DNA of 32,479 nucleotides from an uncultured Bacilli bacterium (GCA_944371995.1 CALVYD010000018.1:1-32479); one strand, 5' to 3'; positions 22,418-31,842 are shown, counted from the first letter of the stretch. The notes: generated by a model not told the origin, from the sequence alone. Made by a program: numbers and translations.

Positions 22418-24247
22418 TTATAATTCAAACTCTTTCATAAAAAAATCTACTAACTTATTTGTTCTCATTTTTATATCATCAATATGCCAAGCATCTTTGT
22501 TAACTACATCTTCATTCAGCTTCAATCCATTTCTATACCCAATATAATTTCCATCCTTATTAACTCTATTTTTTTTCTTTTCAAAAGACAAATTACTTAA
22601 GTTTTGATTATATCCTGTTATAGTTAAATTTCCTAGAGTATGAGTATATCTATTTAAATATTCAATTGCTAAATCTTTATCACCATTTGCTATCATATCA
22701 ATCCAGTCAGTTGGGATATTTTCTCCTTCAGGAAAAATATGTTCTATTGTCCAAACATATTTATTGCTTTTATCTCTACTCCATAGATTTGTATATATTT
22801 CATTAGTTTTAAATTTATCTTCATAATAACATAATAAGAACCTTGTAGCATCTGGATTATCCAAATATATTGATCCTTTTAGTTTTTCCTCAAATATTTC
22901 ATCAGAAGACGAGTTGTTTTTTAGATTATTAACAATTAAATCATATATATCTGCTCCTTGTTTATTTGCAATCAAGGATACTAAATCCATAAATATTTTT
23001 GTTAAGTTTCTTGTGTTTGGATAATCTGTAATATTTCTTCTAACAAAAAACTTTGTTAAATAATTGATAATATTCGCAATAATATCATTATCTAAATTCA
23101 ATCTATCTTTATTTGATAATAAATATAAAAGTAAAATATATGATGGGGCACCTTGAATTTTATCTAAATTAAATAATGGCTTTTCTAGTTTTTCAATACT
23201 ATCATCTTCATTAGCATTATTGATTAAAATAGAATAATTTTTAGCTTCTTTTTCAATTCTATTTAAAATTTTTCTGTAATCAGTCTTAATTATTTTTTCA
23301 TAGATATCTAATAATGTTGTTTTAGTTGCTAGAGGTCCTAAAGCATATTTTATTTTTCCTTCTGTTTTATATGGCTCATTTAATTCATCTCTATAGGCAT
23401 TATAAAACTGTCTAAAGAATCTTTCCTGTACACTGTAATCATCGCTTAAATATGCTAATATTTTCTTCCATTTTGAATAACATTCTTCTGAATTTCCATC
23501 TGCATCTGAAACACTGATTAATAAATTCTTTATTAAATCGATTGCTGATAAAGGAACTCCTCTATTATTTAATGATTCAAATAACATATAAGCATCTTTA
23601 TGTGTTTCTACTTCAATTGATACCAAGACTGCTGAATTAAATCTATTAACTAGTTCAAATAAAATCTCAATGTTCTTTTTATCTGAATATTCACTTTTTA
23701 TTTCTTCTATATATTTATCTATTAAATTTGAAAAATAATTATATGCTTTATATATTCTTCTATTTCCTGCATTGTTTTTCCTTTCATAATCTAATAAAAA
23801 ACTTTTTTCACATAGTAGACTAAAATAATCATCTCTATTATGATTTTGAACTTGTAGTGTCAATCTTGGAATATTTTTTCCATCTCTTCTTACCACTAAT
23901 TCTCGTTTGATATTGTTTAAATCTGTTATTTGATCTTCATCTAATTGTTCTTTGTATTTACATAACTTTTCATACAATGTAATTAGCAATATAGAAAGTG
24001 AAGTTATCCTTTGTTGGCCATCAATTACTTCTAATATTGCATCACTCATTGCACTTGTACTATTATCAACACAAATAATAGAGCCTAAAAAATAACCATA
24101 ATCATTTTCTATAACATCGTTAAACAATAATCCCCATTCTTTTTGGCCCCATGTATATTCTCTTTGATATTTTGGAATATTATATAAAATACTTCTTTCA
24201 TTAGAAAATATTTGAGAAATTTTATATGGATCTGTATGTTTTATCAT
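22418..24247 (-). CDS. DUF262-DUF1524 protein (GmrSD-like)
   Basis: A 609-aa protein joining both halves of GmrSD. The N-terminal DUF262 has IPKYQREYTWGQKEW (24-38) and the hydrolase-linked VIDGQQRITSLSIL (DGQQR at 76-80). The C-terminal DUF1524 has the HNH-like IEHIFPEG (H503) and LGNLTITGYNQNLSN. GmrSD proteins are NTP-using, modification-dependent nucleases that cut phage DNA carrying modified bases; related members act in other defence systems. AGGTGA precedes the ATG. It is the fourth gene of the operon and the second with DUF262. Confidence 0.88.
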   Translation of the reverse strand: MIKHTDPYKISQIFSNERSILYNIPKYQREYTWGQKEWGLLFNDVIENDYGYFLGSIICVDNSTSAMSDAILEVIDGQQRITSLSILLITLYEKLCKYKEQLDEDQITDLNNIKRELVVRRDGKNIPRLTLQVQNHNRDDYFSLLCEKSFLLDYERKNNAGNRRIYKAYNYFSNLIDKYIEEIKSEYSDKKNIEILFELVNRFNSAVLVSIEVETHKDAYMLFESLNNRGVPLSAIDLIKNLLISVSDADGNSEECYSKWKKILAYLSDDYSVQERFFRQFYNAYRDELNEPYKTEGKIKYALGPLATKTTLLDIYEKIIKTDYRKILNRIEKEAKNYSILINNANEDDSIEKLEKPLFNLDKIQGAPSYILLLYLLSNKDRLNLDNDIIANIINYLTKFFVRRNITDYPNTRNLTKIFMDLVSLIANKQGADIYDLIVNNLKNNSSSDEIFEEKLKGSIYLDNPDATRFLLCYYEDKFKTNEIYTNLWSRDKSNKYVWTIEHIFPEGENIPTDWIDMIANGDKDLAIEYLNRYTHTLGNLTITGYNQNLSNLSFEKKKNRVNKDGNYIGYRNGLKLNEDVVNKDAWHIDDIKMRTNKLVDFFMKEFEL

Positions 24248-24271
24248 CGTATCACCTCATATAATATAAAA

Positions 24272-26074
24272 TTATTTTAATACTTCTATTTTATTAAATA
24301 TTTTTTCAAAATTAGAAATTGTTAGTTTATCTAACTTCAATTCGTTAGCCATTACCTTTTCTAGACAGCCATATGCATAAAAGTATTTTCTCTCTTTATA
24401 ATCTGAAGCCACTATATTTAAATGATTTTTATCATTATCAGAAAATAAATCTTCTATCTCAAAATTAATCGTTTTACAATACTCTTTTCCATCTATAAAT
24501 AACACTTTGTCTATATAAGGCATTTGAGTATCTTTTATTGAATCATATATACTACGTCCTTTACTATCATGATCCAATATAATTATAAATTTACAACCCC
24601 ACCCATACAAAATTGATGCAATAGCAGGAATATTATTAGCACCTGTACTAGCAATAATATTATATGAATCGTCTTTTTGATATTTTAGGTATGAACTTAA
24701 ATAAAAATAATCTGTTATTCCTTCAACAATAATGTTTAATTTTTGATAATTAGCACCGACATTAAATGTTAGTTGATATCCCATCGCCTGAATTATTGGA
24801 GTGATAGTTTCTTGCTTTGTCTTTGATTCAATCGGGAATTCTGATAGTTTATTATAAATACAACTGTTACCATCTTCATCTTTTTCAATCGCTCTAATAT
24901 CTTGTATACAACTGAAGTCAATCATAGATGGAGAATGAGTTGTATATATTATTTGATTGTGTTGTCTTGATAAATTTTTAAATAGTTGAACTAATTCTTT
25001 TTGTGCAATAGAATGCAAATATACTCCGGGTTCATCTAAAAGTATAATATTATTGGTTATTATATGATTTTTATTTTTATTTCTAAACATCAATTGAATA
25101 AATATACTTATATACCATTTTAGTCCATTGCTTCTTTCATCATATCTTAAATAATTCCCTTTGGTTTTTATTAATATTTGTAAAGTTGCATTATTTATCA
25201 TTAAAAAAATATCGGTAACTTCTTGTGTATAATTTTCATTAAATTTATCTACAAAATTATTTTTAATCAGTGTATTAAACTGATCCATCTTATTTTTTAT
25301 TGTTACAGGATCGTCTATGACAATTAAATTTTCCAATTCTTCATATGAAATTTTAGAAATGTCTAAAAATTCAAATAGAATCGACTCTTTTCCCAATGCT
25401 ATTTCGTCTTTAAATTGCTTAATATTATATGATGATTTTAATCCAATATCCTTTACTATTAAAATTTCTGGGAAGCATGAATAAATGTTATTAACTGCTT
25501 CAAATAAGCTATCAAGGATAGTGCATAGTTGATCTAAAACAGGATTGTGAATATTTCTTAGTCTATCTGTAAACTCATTATATCCATCAGGAATCACCAG
25601 CATTTTAGAAGAAAGTTGTTCAATGCTATCAAATATATTATTAAGTATTCTTAAATTTTCTGGTTTTGATATTGGAATCTTTTTTTCTTGTCTAAATTCA
25701 GTTAATGCATTAACAATTTGTCTAATATTATCATTTTCACAAACATAGTTTCCGAATTTTTTATCATATTTGCAAATGCCGTAATTACATATATTTAGTG
25801 TAATATTATCTGTGTATCCTGACAAAATATCATCATTTTCACCAGGCTTAAATACTAACTCTATATTTACTTCTTCATTATTAATTCTATTTTTGTTGTC
25901 AAAATATGATTTAGTTGTATAACCTATTTTTCCAACATTTCCTAGGGCTTCTACTAAATTAGATTTTCCAGATTCATTTTTTCCCACTATAACATTTAAA
26001 TCTGATATAAACAAATAATTTTGCTTATTATTAAACGATTTATAGTTGAAAATTTTAGCCGAAATTAATTTCAT
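24272..26074 (-). CDS. OLD-like ATPase with C-terminal TOPRIM nuclease domain
   Basis: A 600-aa protein. The N-terminal ATPase has LNVIVGKNESGKSNLVEAL (P-loop 31-38) and, in the middle, NIILLDEPGVYLHSIAQKEL (Walker B) with IIYTTHSPSMID. The C-terminal TOPRIM domain shows NIIVEGITDYFYLSSYL and FIIILDHDSKGRSIYD, the E...DxD metal site. OLD-family nucleases use ATP to control DNA cutting and appear in P2 Old and Gabija GajA. No GajB-type helicase or reverse transcriptase is adjacent, so it is not a standard Gabija or class 4 system. The start at 26074 is set by AGGAGG 7-8 nt upstream. Confidence 0.88.
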   Translation of the reverse strand: MKLISAKIFNYKSFNNKQNYLFISDLNVIVGKNESGKSNLVEALGNVGKIGYTTKSYFDNKNRINNEEVNIELVFKPGENDDILSGYTDNITLNICNYGICKYDKKFGNYVCENDNIRQIVNALTEFRQEKKIPISKPENLRILNNIFDSIEQLSSKMLVIPDGYNEFTDRLRNIHNPVLDQLCTILDSLFEAVNNIYSCFPEILIVKDIGLKSSYNIKQFKDEIALGKESILFEFLDISKISYEELENLIVIDDPVTIKNKMDQFNTLIKNNFVDKFNENYTQEVTDIFLMINNATLQILIKTKGNYLRYDERSNGLKWYISIFIQLMFRNKNKNHIITNNIILLDEPGVYLHSIAQKELVQLFKNLSRQHNQIIYTTHSPSMIDFSCIQDIRAIEKDEDGNSCIYNKLSEFPIESKTKQETITPIIQAMGYQLTFNVGANYQKLNIIVEGITDYFYLSSYLKYQKDDSYNIIASTGANNIPAIASILYGWGCKFIIILDHDSKGRSIYDSIKDTQMPYIDKVLFIDGKEYCKTINFEIEDLFSDNDKNHLNIVASDYKERKYFYAYGCLEKVMANELKLDKLTISNFEKIFNKIEVLK

Positions 26075-26092
26075 ATTCACCCCTCCTAAAAG

Positions 26093-27181
26093 TTATACAC
26101 CGGATTTTCTTCTATTGCATTCTCTACATAACATTTGGCAATTATCAGAAGTAGTTTTTCCTCCAGCATGCCATGGTGTTATATGATCTGCTTCCATTTC
26201 TTCTATTTCAAAGTGTTCCCTACAATTATTACAAATACCTTTTTGTCTTTCATATGCTTCTCGTTTTTGATTATCTGTAAAAGAACGAATACTTAAATAT
26301 TTTTCTTTACCAGTAATTAAGTATAGGTATATTCCCTTTTTACTTGTAATATCATCATCTTGCATTAACTTAATAATTTCTTCTTCTAATTTATCTGAAT
26401 TATATTTTTTCTCTTTATATACATTAAATAATAATCCCCAATCAATACCTTTCATTTCTTTTCGATAATTAGGAAATGTTCTTTTTACCCAATCTATTAC
26501 ATTTTGATAATACATCCATAATTCATTAGCATCATCATCATGTTGGTGTACCGACATATAATCCTCGATTGTTTTATTTTCTCTTGCTGAAATCCATTTT
26601 AATACTGTTTCCAAATAATCTTGTCTTATAGTTGATCCATTCATATATTTTTCACCAATTTGATATGCAGGGCAGGAAGTTTTACTAAAATGTCGTTTTG
26701 CGTCGTACAACCAATTTCCTGTGTACATAGCATTTCTTAGCTCCTGATTTGTTAATTCTTCTCCAGCAATATTTATTATTTTAAACCAATCTAACTTTTC
26801 TTTATCTGTTCCCTCGCAAATATAAATCATTAGTTTATAATCTAAAATTTTATTTTGTTCATCGACTGTCAAATTTTCAAAACCTCGATAGTTAACTGAA
26901 AAATCTCCATTTACATATTGACATAAACTTAATGTTCTTTGTTGTCCATCGAGCAATTCATAATTATTTCCATTCTTTACCCAATACATAACATTCAGTG
27001 GAAAATCTTTATTTACTGTGTCAATAACTGCATTTCTTTCTTTTTCATTATAGATAAATTCTCTTTGAAATGGTGGCCTAATATCAAGTTTTCCATGATA
27101 ACCAACAACCCCATTTTCCTGATTATCTTCATATTTATCCACAATATCTCTTATTGGAATTTCATGTAACTTAATTTCCAT
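26093..27181 (-). CDS. DUF262 protein with C-terminal HNH nuclease
   Basis: A 362-aa protein. The DUF262 domain carries IRPPFQREFIYNEKERN (34-50) and YELLDGQQRTLSL (DGQQR 78-82). The last 45 residues are a classic HNH: CNNCREHFEIEEMEADHITP, followed by WHAGGKTTSDNCQMLC and ECNRRKS, with two CxxC zinc pairs and the catalytic DH. It should cut DNA. It overlaps the methyltransferase end by 11 bp and is likely coupled to it; the pairing suggests a restriction partner for the methylase. The ATG at 27181 has GAGGTGA upstream; an earlier in-frame ATG at 27208 does not. Confidence 0.88.
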   Translation of the reverse strand: MEIKLHEIPIRDIVDKYEDNQENGVVGYHGKLDIRPPFQREFIYNEKERNAVIDTVNKDFPLNVMYWVKNGNNYELLDGQQRTLSLCQYVNGDFSVNYRGFENLTVDEQNKILDYKLMIYICEGTDKEKLDWFKIINIAGEELTNQELRNAMYTGNWLYDAKRHFSKTSCPAYQIGEKYMNGSTIRQDYLETVLKWISARENKTIEDYMSVHQHDDDANELWMYYQNVIDWVKRTFPNYRKEMKGIDWGLLFNVYKEKKYNSDKLEEEIIKLMQDDDITSKKGIYLYLITGKEKYLSIRSFTDNQKREAYERQKGICNNCREHFEIEEMEADHITPWHAGGKTTSDNCQMLCRECNRRKSGV

Positions 27182-28358
27182 TATTCTCACCTCTATCAAT
27201 CTTTTCAATAATTAACCTTGCATAAATGCTAGAGTATAGTTCTCCTGTAATAACATCTTTAAAATTTGGTACTTTGTCTGCCTTTGGATTGAACTTTCTG
27301 TATAATGTACCCTTTGCATTAATTGTATATTTACCAGTTGATTTTCCATTTTTATCCAATATCTCCATTTTTCTATTATTTGTAAATGTACAACTTCCAA
27401 CGATTCCTAATGCTTTAATTTTAAATTGCTCTGGATTAAATTTATCCATAAAAGTGATGGGAACACCCATTTCATATTTATAATCACATGGTATATCTGT
27501 TGTTTTATTAACATTAATTGCATTATAATTGCAAAAATAAGGATATTCTTCTTCATTATACTTTTTATATAAAATCAAATCTTCATGACGTTCTTTATAA
27601 TCTAAGTTTGTCCACCATCTAACTCCTTTTACTCTTATGTATTTATTTCCCTTTTCATCAACTCGAAAGCCCGCTGCTTTCAAAGGATAGTCATTGGGAA
27701 CCCTGAATTCTCTATCCCCACTATGAATACTTGATCCTAACCATATTTTATTTTGCTTAATCAACGAAAAAATTTCTTTATAAGTAATTGCATTAACATT
27801 TCCTATTATTAAAAATTTTTTATTATATTTAAATAATTGTGCAATATATTCTCTAAATAAACTAAACGGTGGATTTGTAACTACAATATCTGCTTCTTTT
27901 AATAGTTTTATACATTCTTCACTTCTAAAATCTCCGTCACCATCTAGTAGAGTTAAAATATTTTTCTTATTTTTAATTAAATATTCTACATCAGTTAAAT
28001 CCACAGCACCATCTTGATTCATGTCACTAATTTCATTTATTTCAATTTTATATGGTTTCTTAGGATTCTTTTTATCAAGAACCAATCCATTAATCTCAAA
28101 TAAAGATAGTTGTTCTGTTATAATTGGTGAGCCAGCATAACATGTAGCAATAAGTTTTTTTAATTTCAATCTATTAAAATTAAGTGCAAAATATTTAAAA
28201 AAATTGGATTCAAAAGGATCATCACAATTGCAAAAAACTGTTTTATTTTCAAAATAGGATGTATAATATTTTAGTTCTTTTTCTATATCAACTAACTGAG
28301 TATAAAATTCATCTTTTTTATTTTTATTTGCAGTTTTTAAACCACTATTTCCACTCAT
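27171..28358 (-). CDS. EcoRI-type adenine-specific DNA methyltransferase
   Basis: A 395-aa methylase of the M.EcoRI family. Catalytic motif IV is EADIVVTNPPFSLFREYIAQ (NPPF at 162-165), followed by KFLIIGNVNAITYKEIF and further conserved segments SGDREFRVPNDYPL and GVRWWTNLDYKER. Residues 112-123 (DMNQDGAVDLTD) form a calcium-binding EF-hand/dockerin-like loop just before DGDGDFRSEEC. The enzyme would methylate adenine and protect host DNA. It is the first gene of the operon, with its own promoter at 28387 and GGAAGTG before the ATG. The recognition sequence cannot be told. Confidence 0.88.
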   Translation of the reverse strand: MSGNSGLKTANKNKKDEFYTQLVDIEKELKYYTSYFENKTVFCNCDDPFESNFFKYFALNFNRLKLKKLIATCYAGSPIITEQLSLFEINGLVLDKKNPKKPYKIEINEISDMNQDGAVDLTDVEYLIKNKKNILTLLDGDGDFRSEECIKLLKEADIVVTNPPFSLFREYIAQLFKYNKKFLIIGNVNAITYKEIFSLIKQNKIWLGSSIHSGDREFRVPNDYPLKAAGFRVDEKGNKYIRVKGVRWWTNLDYKERHEDLILYKKYNEEEYPYFCNYNAINVNKTTDIPCDYKYEMGVPITFMDKFNPEQFKIKALGIVGSCTFTNNRKMEILDKNGKSTGKYTINAKGTLYRKFNPKADKVPNFKDVITGELYSSIYARLIIEKIDRGENNGN

Positions 28359-28386
28359 AACGTCACTTCCGCTTCTTTTTTATTAA

Positions 28387-28419
28387 ATTATATCATGATT
28401 TAGCTTTTTTTTAAATCAT
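28387..28419 (-). promoter_or_regulatory. Promoter of the defence operon overlapped by an inverted repeat
   Basis: An extended -10 (TGATATAAT, TATAAT at 28387-28392) lies about 29 bp before the methyltransferase start. ATGATTTA and TAAATCAT (28395-28402/28412-28419, 9-nt loop) cover the spacer and -35 position, the place for a repressor operator. Methylase operons are often controlled this way, but no regulator gene is present here. Confidence 0.5.
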
Positions 28420-28454
28420 AAAAAAACATTGCAAAAGTATTTTCTTCACTGCAA
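28420..28454 (-). terminator. Terminator upstream of the defence operon
   Basis: TTGCA/TGCAA outer arms with GTG-AAG/CTT inner pairs (28429-28454), then TG and seven T on the minus strand. It insulates the methyltransferase promoter from transcripts of the large membrane-protein gene. Confidence 0.6.
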
Positions 28455-28729
28455 CATCTTTAATTCAAAAAGTACATTCGTAATTAAGTGAATTTTATTT
28501 TCTTTGATATTTATATATAAATTTCATTTTCTTCAGTGATAGTTTACCCAATAATTTTCACAATGTTTTCTTTGAATTTTTAACTGGATTTAAATTATCT
28601 GCTTATTGCTATCATATAGTTATATCACATATAATATTATCTTATAAATTTTAGTTCTTCTAGTAATAAGAATTAACACTAGAATTTAAAAAAATTTGTA
28701 TATAATCTCGTTTCATATATTCAAGTGTT
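28455..28729. other. Intergenic stretch between island genes
   Basis: Very A+T-rich. The only structure seen is a 7-bp inverted repeat, TTCTAGT/ACTAGAA, near 28650-28676. No ORF with a ribosome-binding site was found. Confidence 0.4.
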
Positions 28730-31309
28730 TCATTCATCACTAATAGTAAATTTTAATGCTTTTGAACTTTTCACTTTTTTATATCTAAATGATAAAAATA
28801 TTCTAATTTGACATTGTTGTTTTAAATATTCATGTTGTTCGTAAACATCCCCTTTTTCTGCTAACCACCTTGTATTTTTGATTAGCTCATTTCTTAAAGT
28901 TTCGTTTGCGGAACAATCGTTAAATTCATAGTATAGCCCAACATCTTCTATATATTGTTGAGAGAAATTTTCATCAAACGAACAGTATTGCAATATCGGT
29001 AAATATTGCTTTTCGATTAAATACATATTTGATGTTTCAGGTAAAATTAATACATCTATTTTCTTATTATTAATTGTTATATTATTATGTTTCCTATCAT
29101 AATTCTTAATGTGCCGGCAATTAATATTATTTGTTATTAATACATAATTTTCTAAGTTTTCTAGGTGATTTAACAAACTATTAATATCTTCATTCACTGC
29201 TTCTGAAACATCTTCAATTTTTTTGATGAATTCTTCTTTTTGCCTTTTTTTGAATGCTGACCCAAACTGCTTTGCTATACTTTCGTAACCTCCTATTTCT
29301 TTAAAAAAAACTTTTCTTGGTAACAATTGATTAATACCAACTACTCTTTTCAATTTTTTATCACAATTTTCTATTTTTTCATTATTACATAAATAAGATT
29401 CTAAGTTATTATTTTGATAAATCTCTTCTATTATTATTTTTTTTAAGGTGTCTACTTTTTCTTTATCCAATTTATTTTGTTTGAAATATTCTTTTTCCTT
29501 TTGTTCTGCATAACTAATTGCTACTAATAAAGAATCTTCATAAATGTTTTCAAAATCTAGTTTTAAATATTTTTCTAATTTTGTTTTTTCGTTTTTCTTA
29601 AAAGTTTCTAATAATTGTTCAAAGTAAAATTTATCATTTTTAGTAATCTTTTCAAAATCTATATTATCTTTATCAATATAAAAAATTTTATAAGTGCACA
29701 AAAACTCTCTCAATATCAATTTTTCGTCCATACTCCAACTAGACCAACTACTTGAATATTTATGATCAACAAAATCCAAGTCAAAATGATTGTATACTCT
29801 TTGAACAGATGACAATGTATTAAAATAGGTTCTGAAATTTATTATTATTTCCCATGCATTATAGATATTCACAAAATAACTGCGACTCCAATCAATGATT
29901 TTTATAATTATTTCTCTATCTTGCTCATTTACTTTATTAGCGTTTGTATATAAAATCAAACTATAAATTATTCCACATGCAAACTGAAAATTTATAATTT
30001 CTTTTTGATTAATTTCCTCGTCTAAAAAAGAAGTTTGCTCCAATAATACATTTTTAAATACTACAGGAATGGCATCAAATCTTTTTTCTTTAATTAAACC
30101 GCAAATAAACTTTAATAAATTTGCCATTAATTGATCATAATATCTTGTATCTTCACCTTTATTAACCGAGAAATAATTAAATTTAAAATATTGATTCGAA
30201 AAATCATAGGCAACCTGTTTAATATCAGCCCCAGTGATTTGTAACTGTTGATAATATAAGAAGTAGATTAACCCACTTACTTCTTGATAACACATAAAAT
30301 CATCATTATTATAAGCTAAGGAAAGAATATTGGATAAAAAACTTACATACTTAGAATTTTTAAATTTGTTTTTATAAAACTTCCTTGCGGTTTCACTTAA
30401 CTGTGATATAGCATATTCTTTTATTCCATATAGGTTATTTGAATACAAATGATTTATATAATTAAATAGTTTATTATTTTCATCGTAATATGATAGTTCA
30501 TGAAAATCATTATTAGTCATTGCAAACATATCTGTATTTATTAATTTGACTTCGTCATCTAAATACAGACTATTTTGATCAAGAATAATACATTCTGAAA
30601 ACTCTTTGAAATATTCTTTATATCCTTTCAAACAATAACCCACTATATTGTTTCTTTCTAAATTATCCCCTACTTGTTTTGCAAATATAAAAACAGGATT
30701 ATCTGTAGATATATATTCTTTCAGATTCTCTACTGAATTATTGTTTATATTTTCTATTATAATATCAATTTTTTTATAATCATAAGATTTTATTATTCCT
30801 TTTTTCTTAGCATAAATAGGTAAATAATTGTGTTCACTAAAACCTGATATAAATATATTATTTGATAATATATTATTCTTTTTTATATAGTTTTCAAATT
30901 GCTTTTTTGATTCTTTTATATTTTTTAGACTTTTTTCTGTTGCTTCTCGTTCTATTTGAACTGTTCTATCACATACATATTTGTCTATCTCTTCACTAAA
31001 ATATTCTTTGTTAATATTTAATTTAACAGCGATTTTAAACATTTTAAATGTTCTATACAAAAAAATTAATATCATGATATTTAGAGCAATTTGATTAATA
31101 ATGTATAAAAAAGGACAGTTAAAACCACTTGCTTCTTTTGGAATCTTGTATGGACTTTCGACTAACGAAGCAATAAGAAATAAAAAAAATACAATAATAC
31201 AAAATTTCATATTACTTATAATTTTTGTTTTATTTAAAATCACTCTTTTTTCTAAATCATAATCTTTATTAGAAATAATTTCTGCAATAAATATAATTAT
31301 TGCAATCAT
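28730..31309 (-). CDS. Large membrane-anchored protein of unknown function, 5' end damaged
   Basis: An 859-aa ORF. Three hydrophobic segments lie in the first 90 residues (the truncated MIAIIIFIAEI; FCIIVFFLFLIASLV; IALNIMILIFLYRTF), followed by about 760 residues of soluble, helical, Lys/Asn/Glu-rich sequence. No catalytic motif is recognised. The ATG at 31309 cuts through the first helix. The promoter at 31445 and an ATG with GGAGTG at 31421 suggest the original start, but that frame is broken by an extra base in a T-run (31379-31383) and by a TGA (31340-31342) where the peptide would read DSDI-x-RDIFIGVTG. It may be a recent pseudogene or may reinitiate at 31309. Confidence 0.55.
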   Translation of the reverse strand: MIAIIIFIAEIISNKDYDLEKRVILNKTKIISNMKFCIIVFFLFLIASLVESPYKIPKEASGFNCPFLYIINQIALNIMILIFLYRTFKMFKIAVKLNINKEYFSEEIDKYVCDRTVQIEREATEKSLKNIKESKKQFENYIKKNNILSNNIFISGFSEHNYLPIYAKKKGIIKSYDYKKIDIIIENINNNSVENLKEYISTDNPVFIFAKQVGDNLERNNIVGYCLKGYKEYFKEFSECIILDQNSLYLDDEVKLINTDMFAMTNNDFHELSYYDENNKLFNYINHLYSNNLYGIKEYAISQLSETARKFYKNKFKNSKYVSFLSNILSLAYNNDDFMCYQEVSGLIYFLYYQQLQITGADIKQVAYDFSNQYFKFNYFSVNKGEDTRYYDQLMANLLKFICGLIKEKRFDAIPVVFKNVLLEQTSFLDEEINQKEIINFQFACGIIYSLILYTNANKVNEQDREIIIKIIDWSRSYFVNIYNAWEIIINFRTYFNTLSSVQRVYNHFDLDFVDHKYSSSWSSWSMDEKLILREFLCTYKIFYIDKDNIDFEKITKNDKFYFEQLLETFKKNEKTKLEKYLKLDFENIYEDSLLVAISYAEQKEKEYFKQNKLDKEKVDTLKKIIIEEIYQNNNLESYLCNNEKIENCDKKLKRVVGINQLLPRKVFFKEIGGYESIAKQFGSAFKKRQKEEFIKKIEDVSEAVNEDINSLLNHLENLENYVLITNNINCRHIKNYDRKHNNITINNKKIDVLILPETSNMYLIEKQYLPILQYCSFDENFSQQYIEDVGLYYEFNDCSANETLRNELIKNTRWLAEKGDVYEQHEYLKQQCQIRIFLSFRYKKVKSSKALKFTISDE

Positions 31310-31444
31310 TAATCCTGTAACTCCAATAAATATATCTCTTCAAATATCTGAATCAAGTGTTGTTAACAATCTTATAATAAAATTATTACTTATATTAATT
31401 AAAGTACAAATCTCCTTCATTCCTGATCACTCCAACATGTAAAT

Positions 31445-31453
31445 ATTATAACA
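31445..31453 (-). promoter_or_regulatory. Extended -10 promoter for the large membrane-protein gene
   Basis: TGTTATAAT on the minus strand, with a predicted start near 31438, 17 bases before the ATG at 31421. Confidence 0.5.
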
Positions 31454-31527
31454 TTAATTTCCTTTATCTTGCATATAAACTGACATATATTTTTATGTTC
31501 TTGTTTTTTTACTTTCCAAGAATTTAA

Positions 31528-31842
31528 TGTACATTTTTGAGAAACCATTTTAAACAGGATAACTGTGTCTGACAAACAACATCGCCAGTGGCGAGTTTGA
31601 CCGTATTATAAAAGTTTTAGAAGATTAATATTGTCTGACAATGTCTAAATTGTCTGACTTTTGTTTAACAGAATTTCTATCAAAAATACCTAAAATCGCC
31701 TATTTGACAGTCAGATGTCTGACAAAATGGGCTATTTTTTTAAGATTTTTGAGGCGATTTGTACATTTTTTGGGAAATTTTAAAAATATTTTTAAAGAAA
31801 AAGTGTACATTTATTTCATTATTATTTTGAAATTCATGTACA
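31528..31842. repeat. Cluster of short palindromic repeats beside the recombinase
   Basis: TGTCTGAC(A) occurs at 31566, 31632, 31651 and 31716; the one at 31632 is the perfect palindrome ATTGTC-T-GACAAT. TGTACA occurs at 31528, 31760, 31804 and 31837, mostly followed by T-runs. TCGCC-AGT-GGCGA forms a hairpin at 31582-31594, and AAATCGCC/GGCGATTT (31693/31753) another inverted pair. No gene is seen here. An attachment or regulator-binding region is possible. Confidence 0.6.

Noticed and set aside
24272..26074. Gabija (GajA) system
   Set aside because: The ATPase/TOPRIM layout fits, but no UvrD-like GajB helicase is adjacent.
27987..28026. Cellulosomal dockerin domain
   Set aside because: Only a single EF-hand-like loop lies inside a methyltransferase fold; there is no duplicated dockerin or secretion signal.
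31340..31342. TGA read as tryptophan (mycoplasma-type code)
   Set aside because: All other genes here use TGG for Trp and several end cleanly at TGA (for example the HEPN-like gene), so this is more likely a mutation or error.
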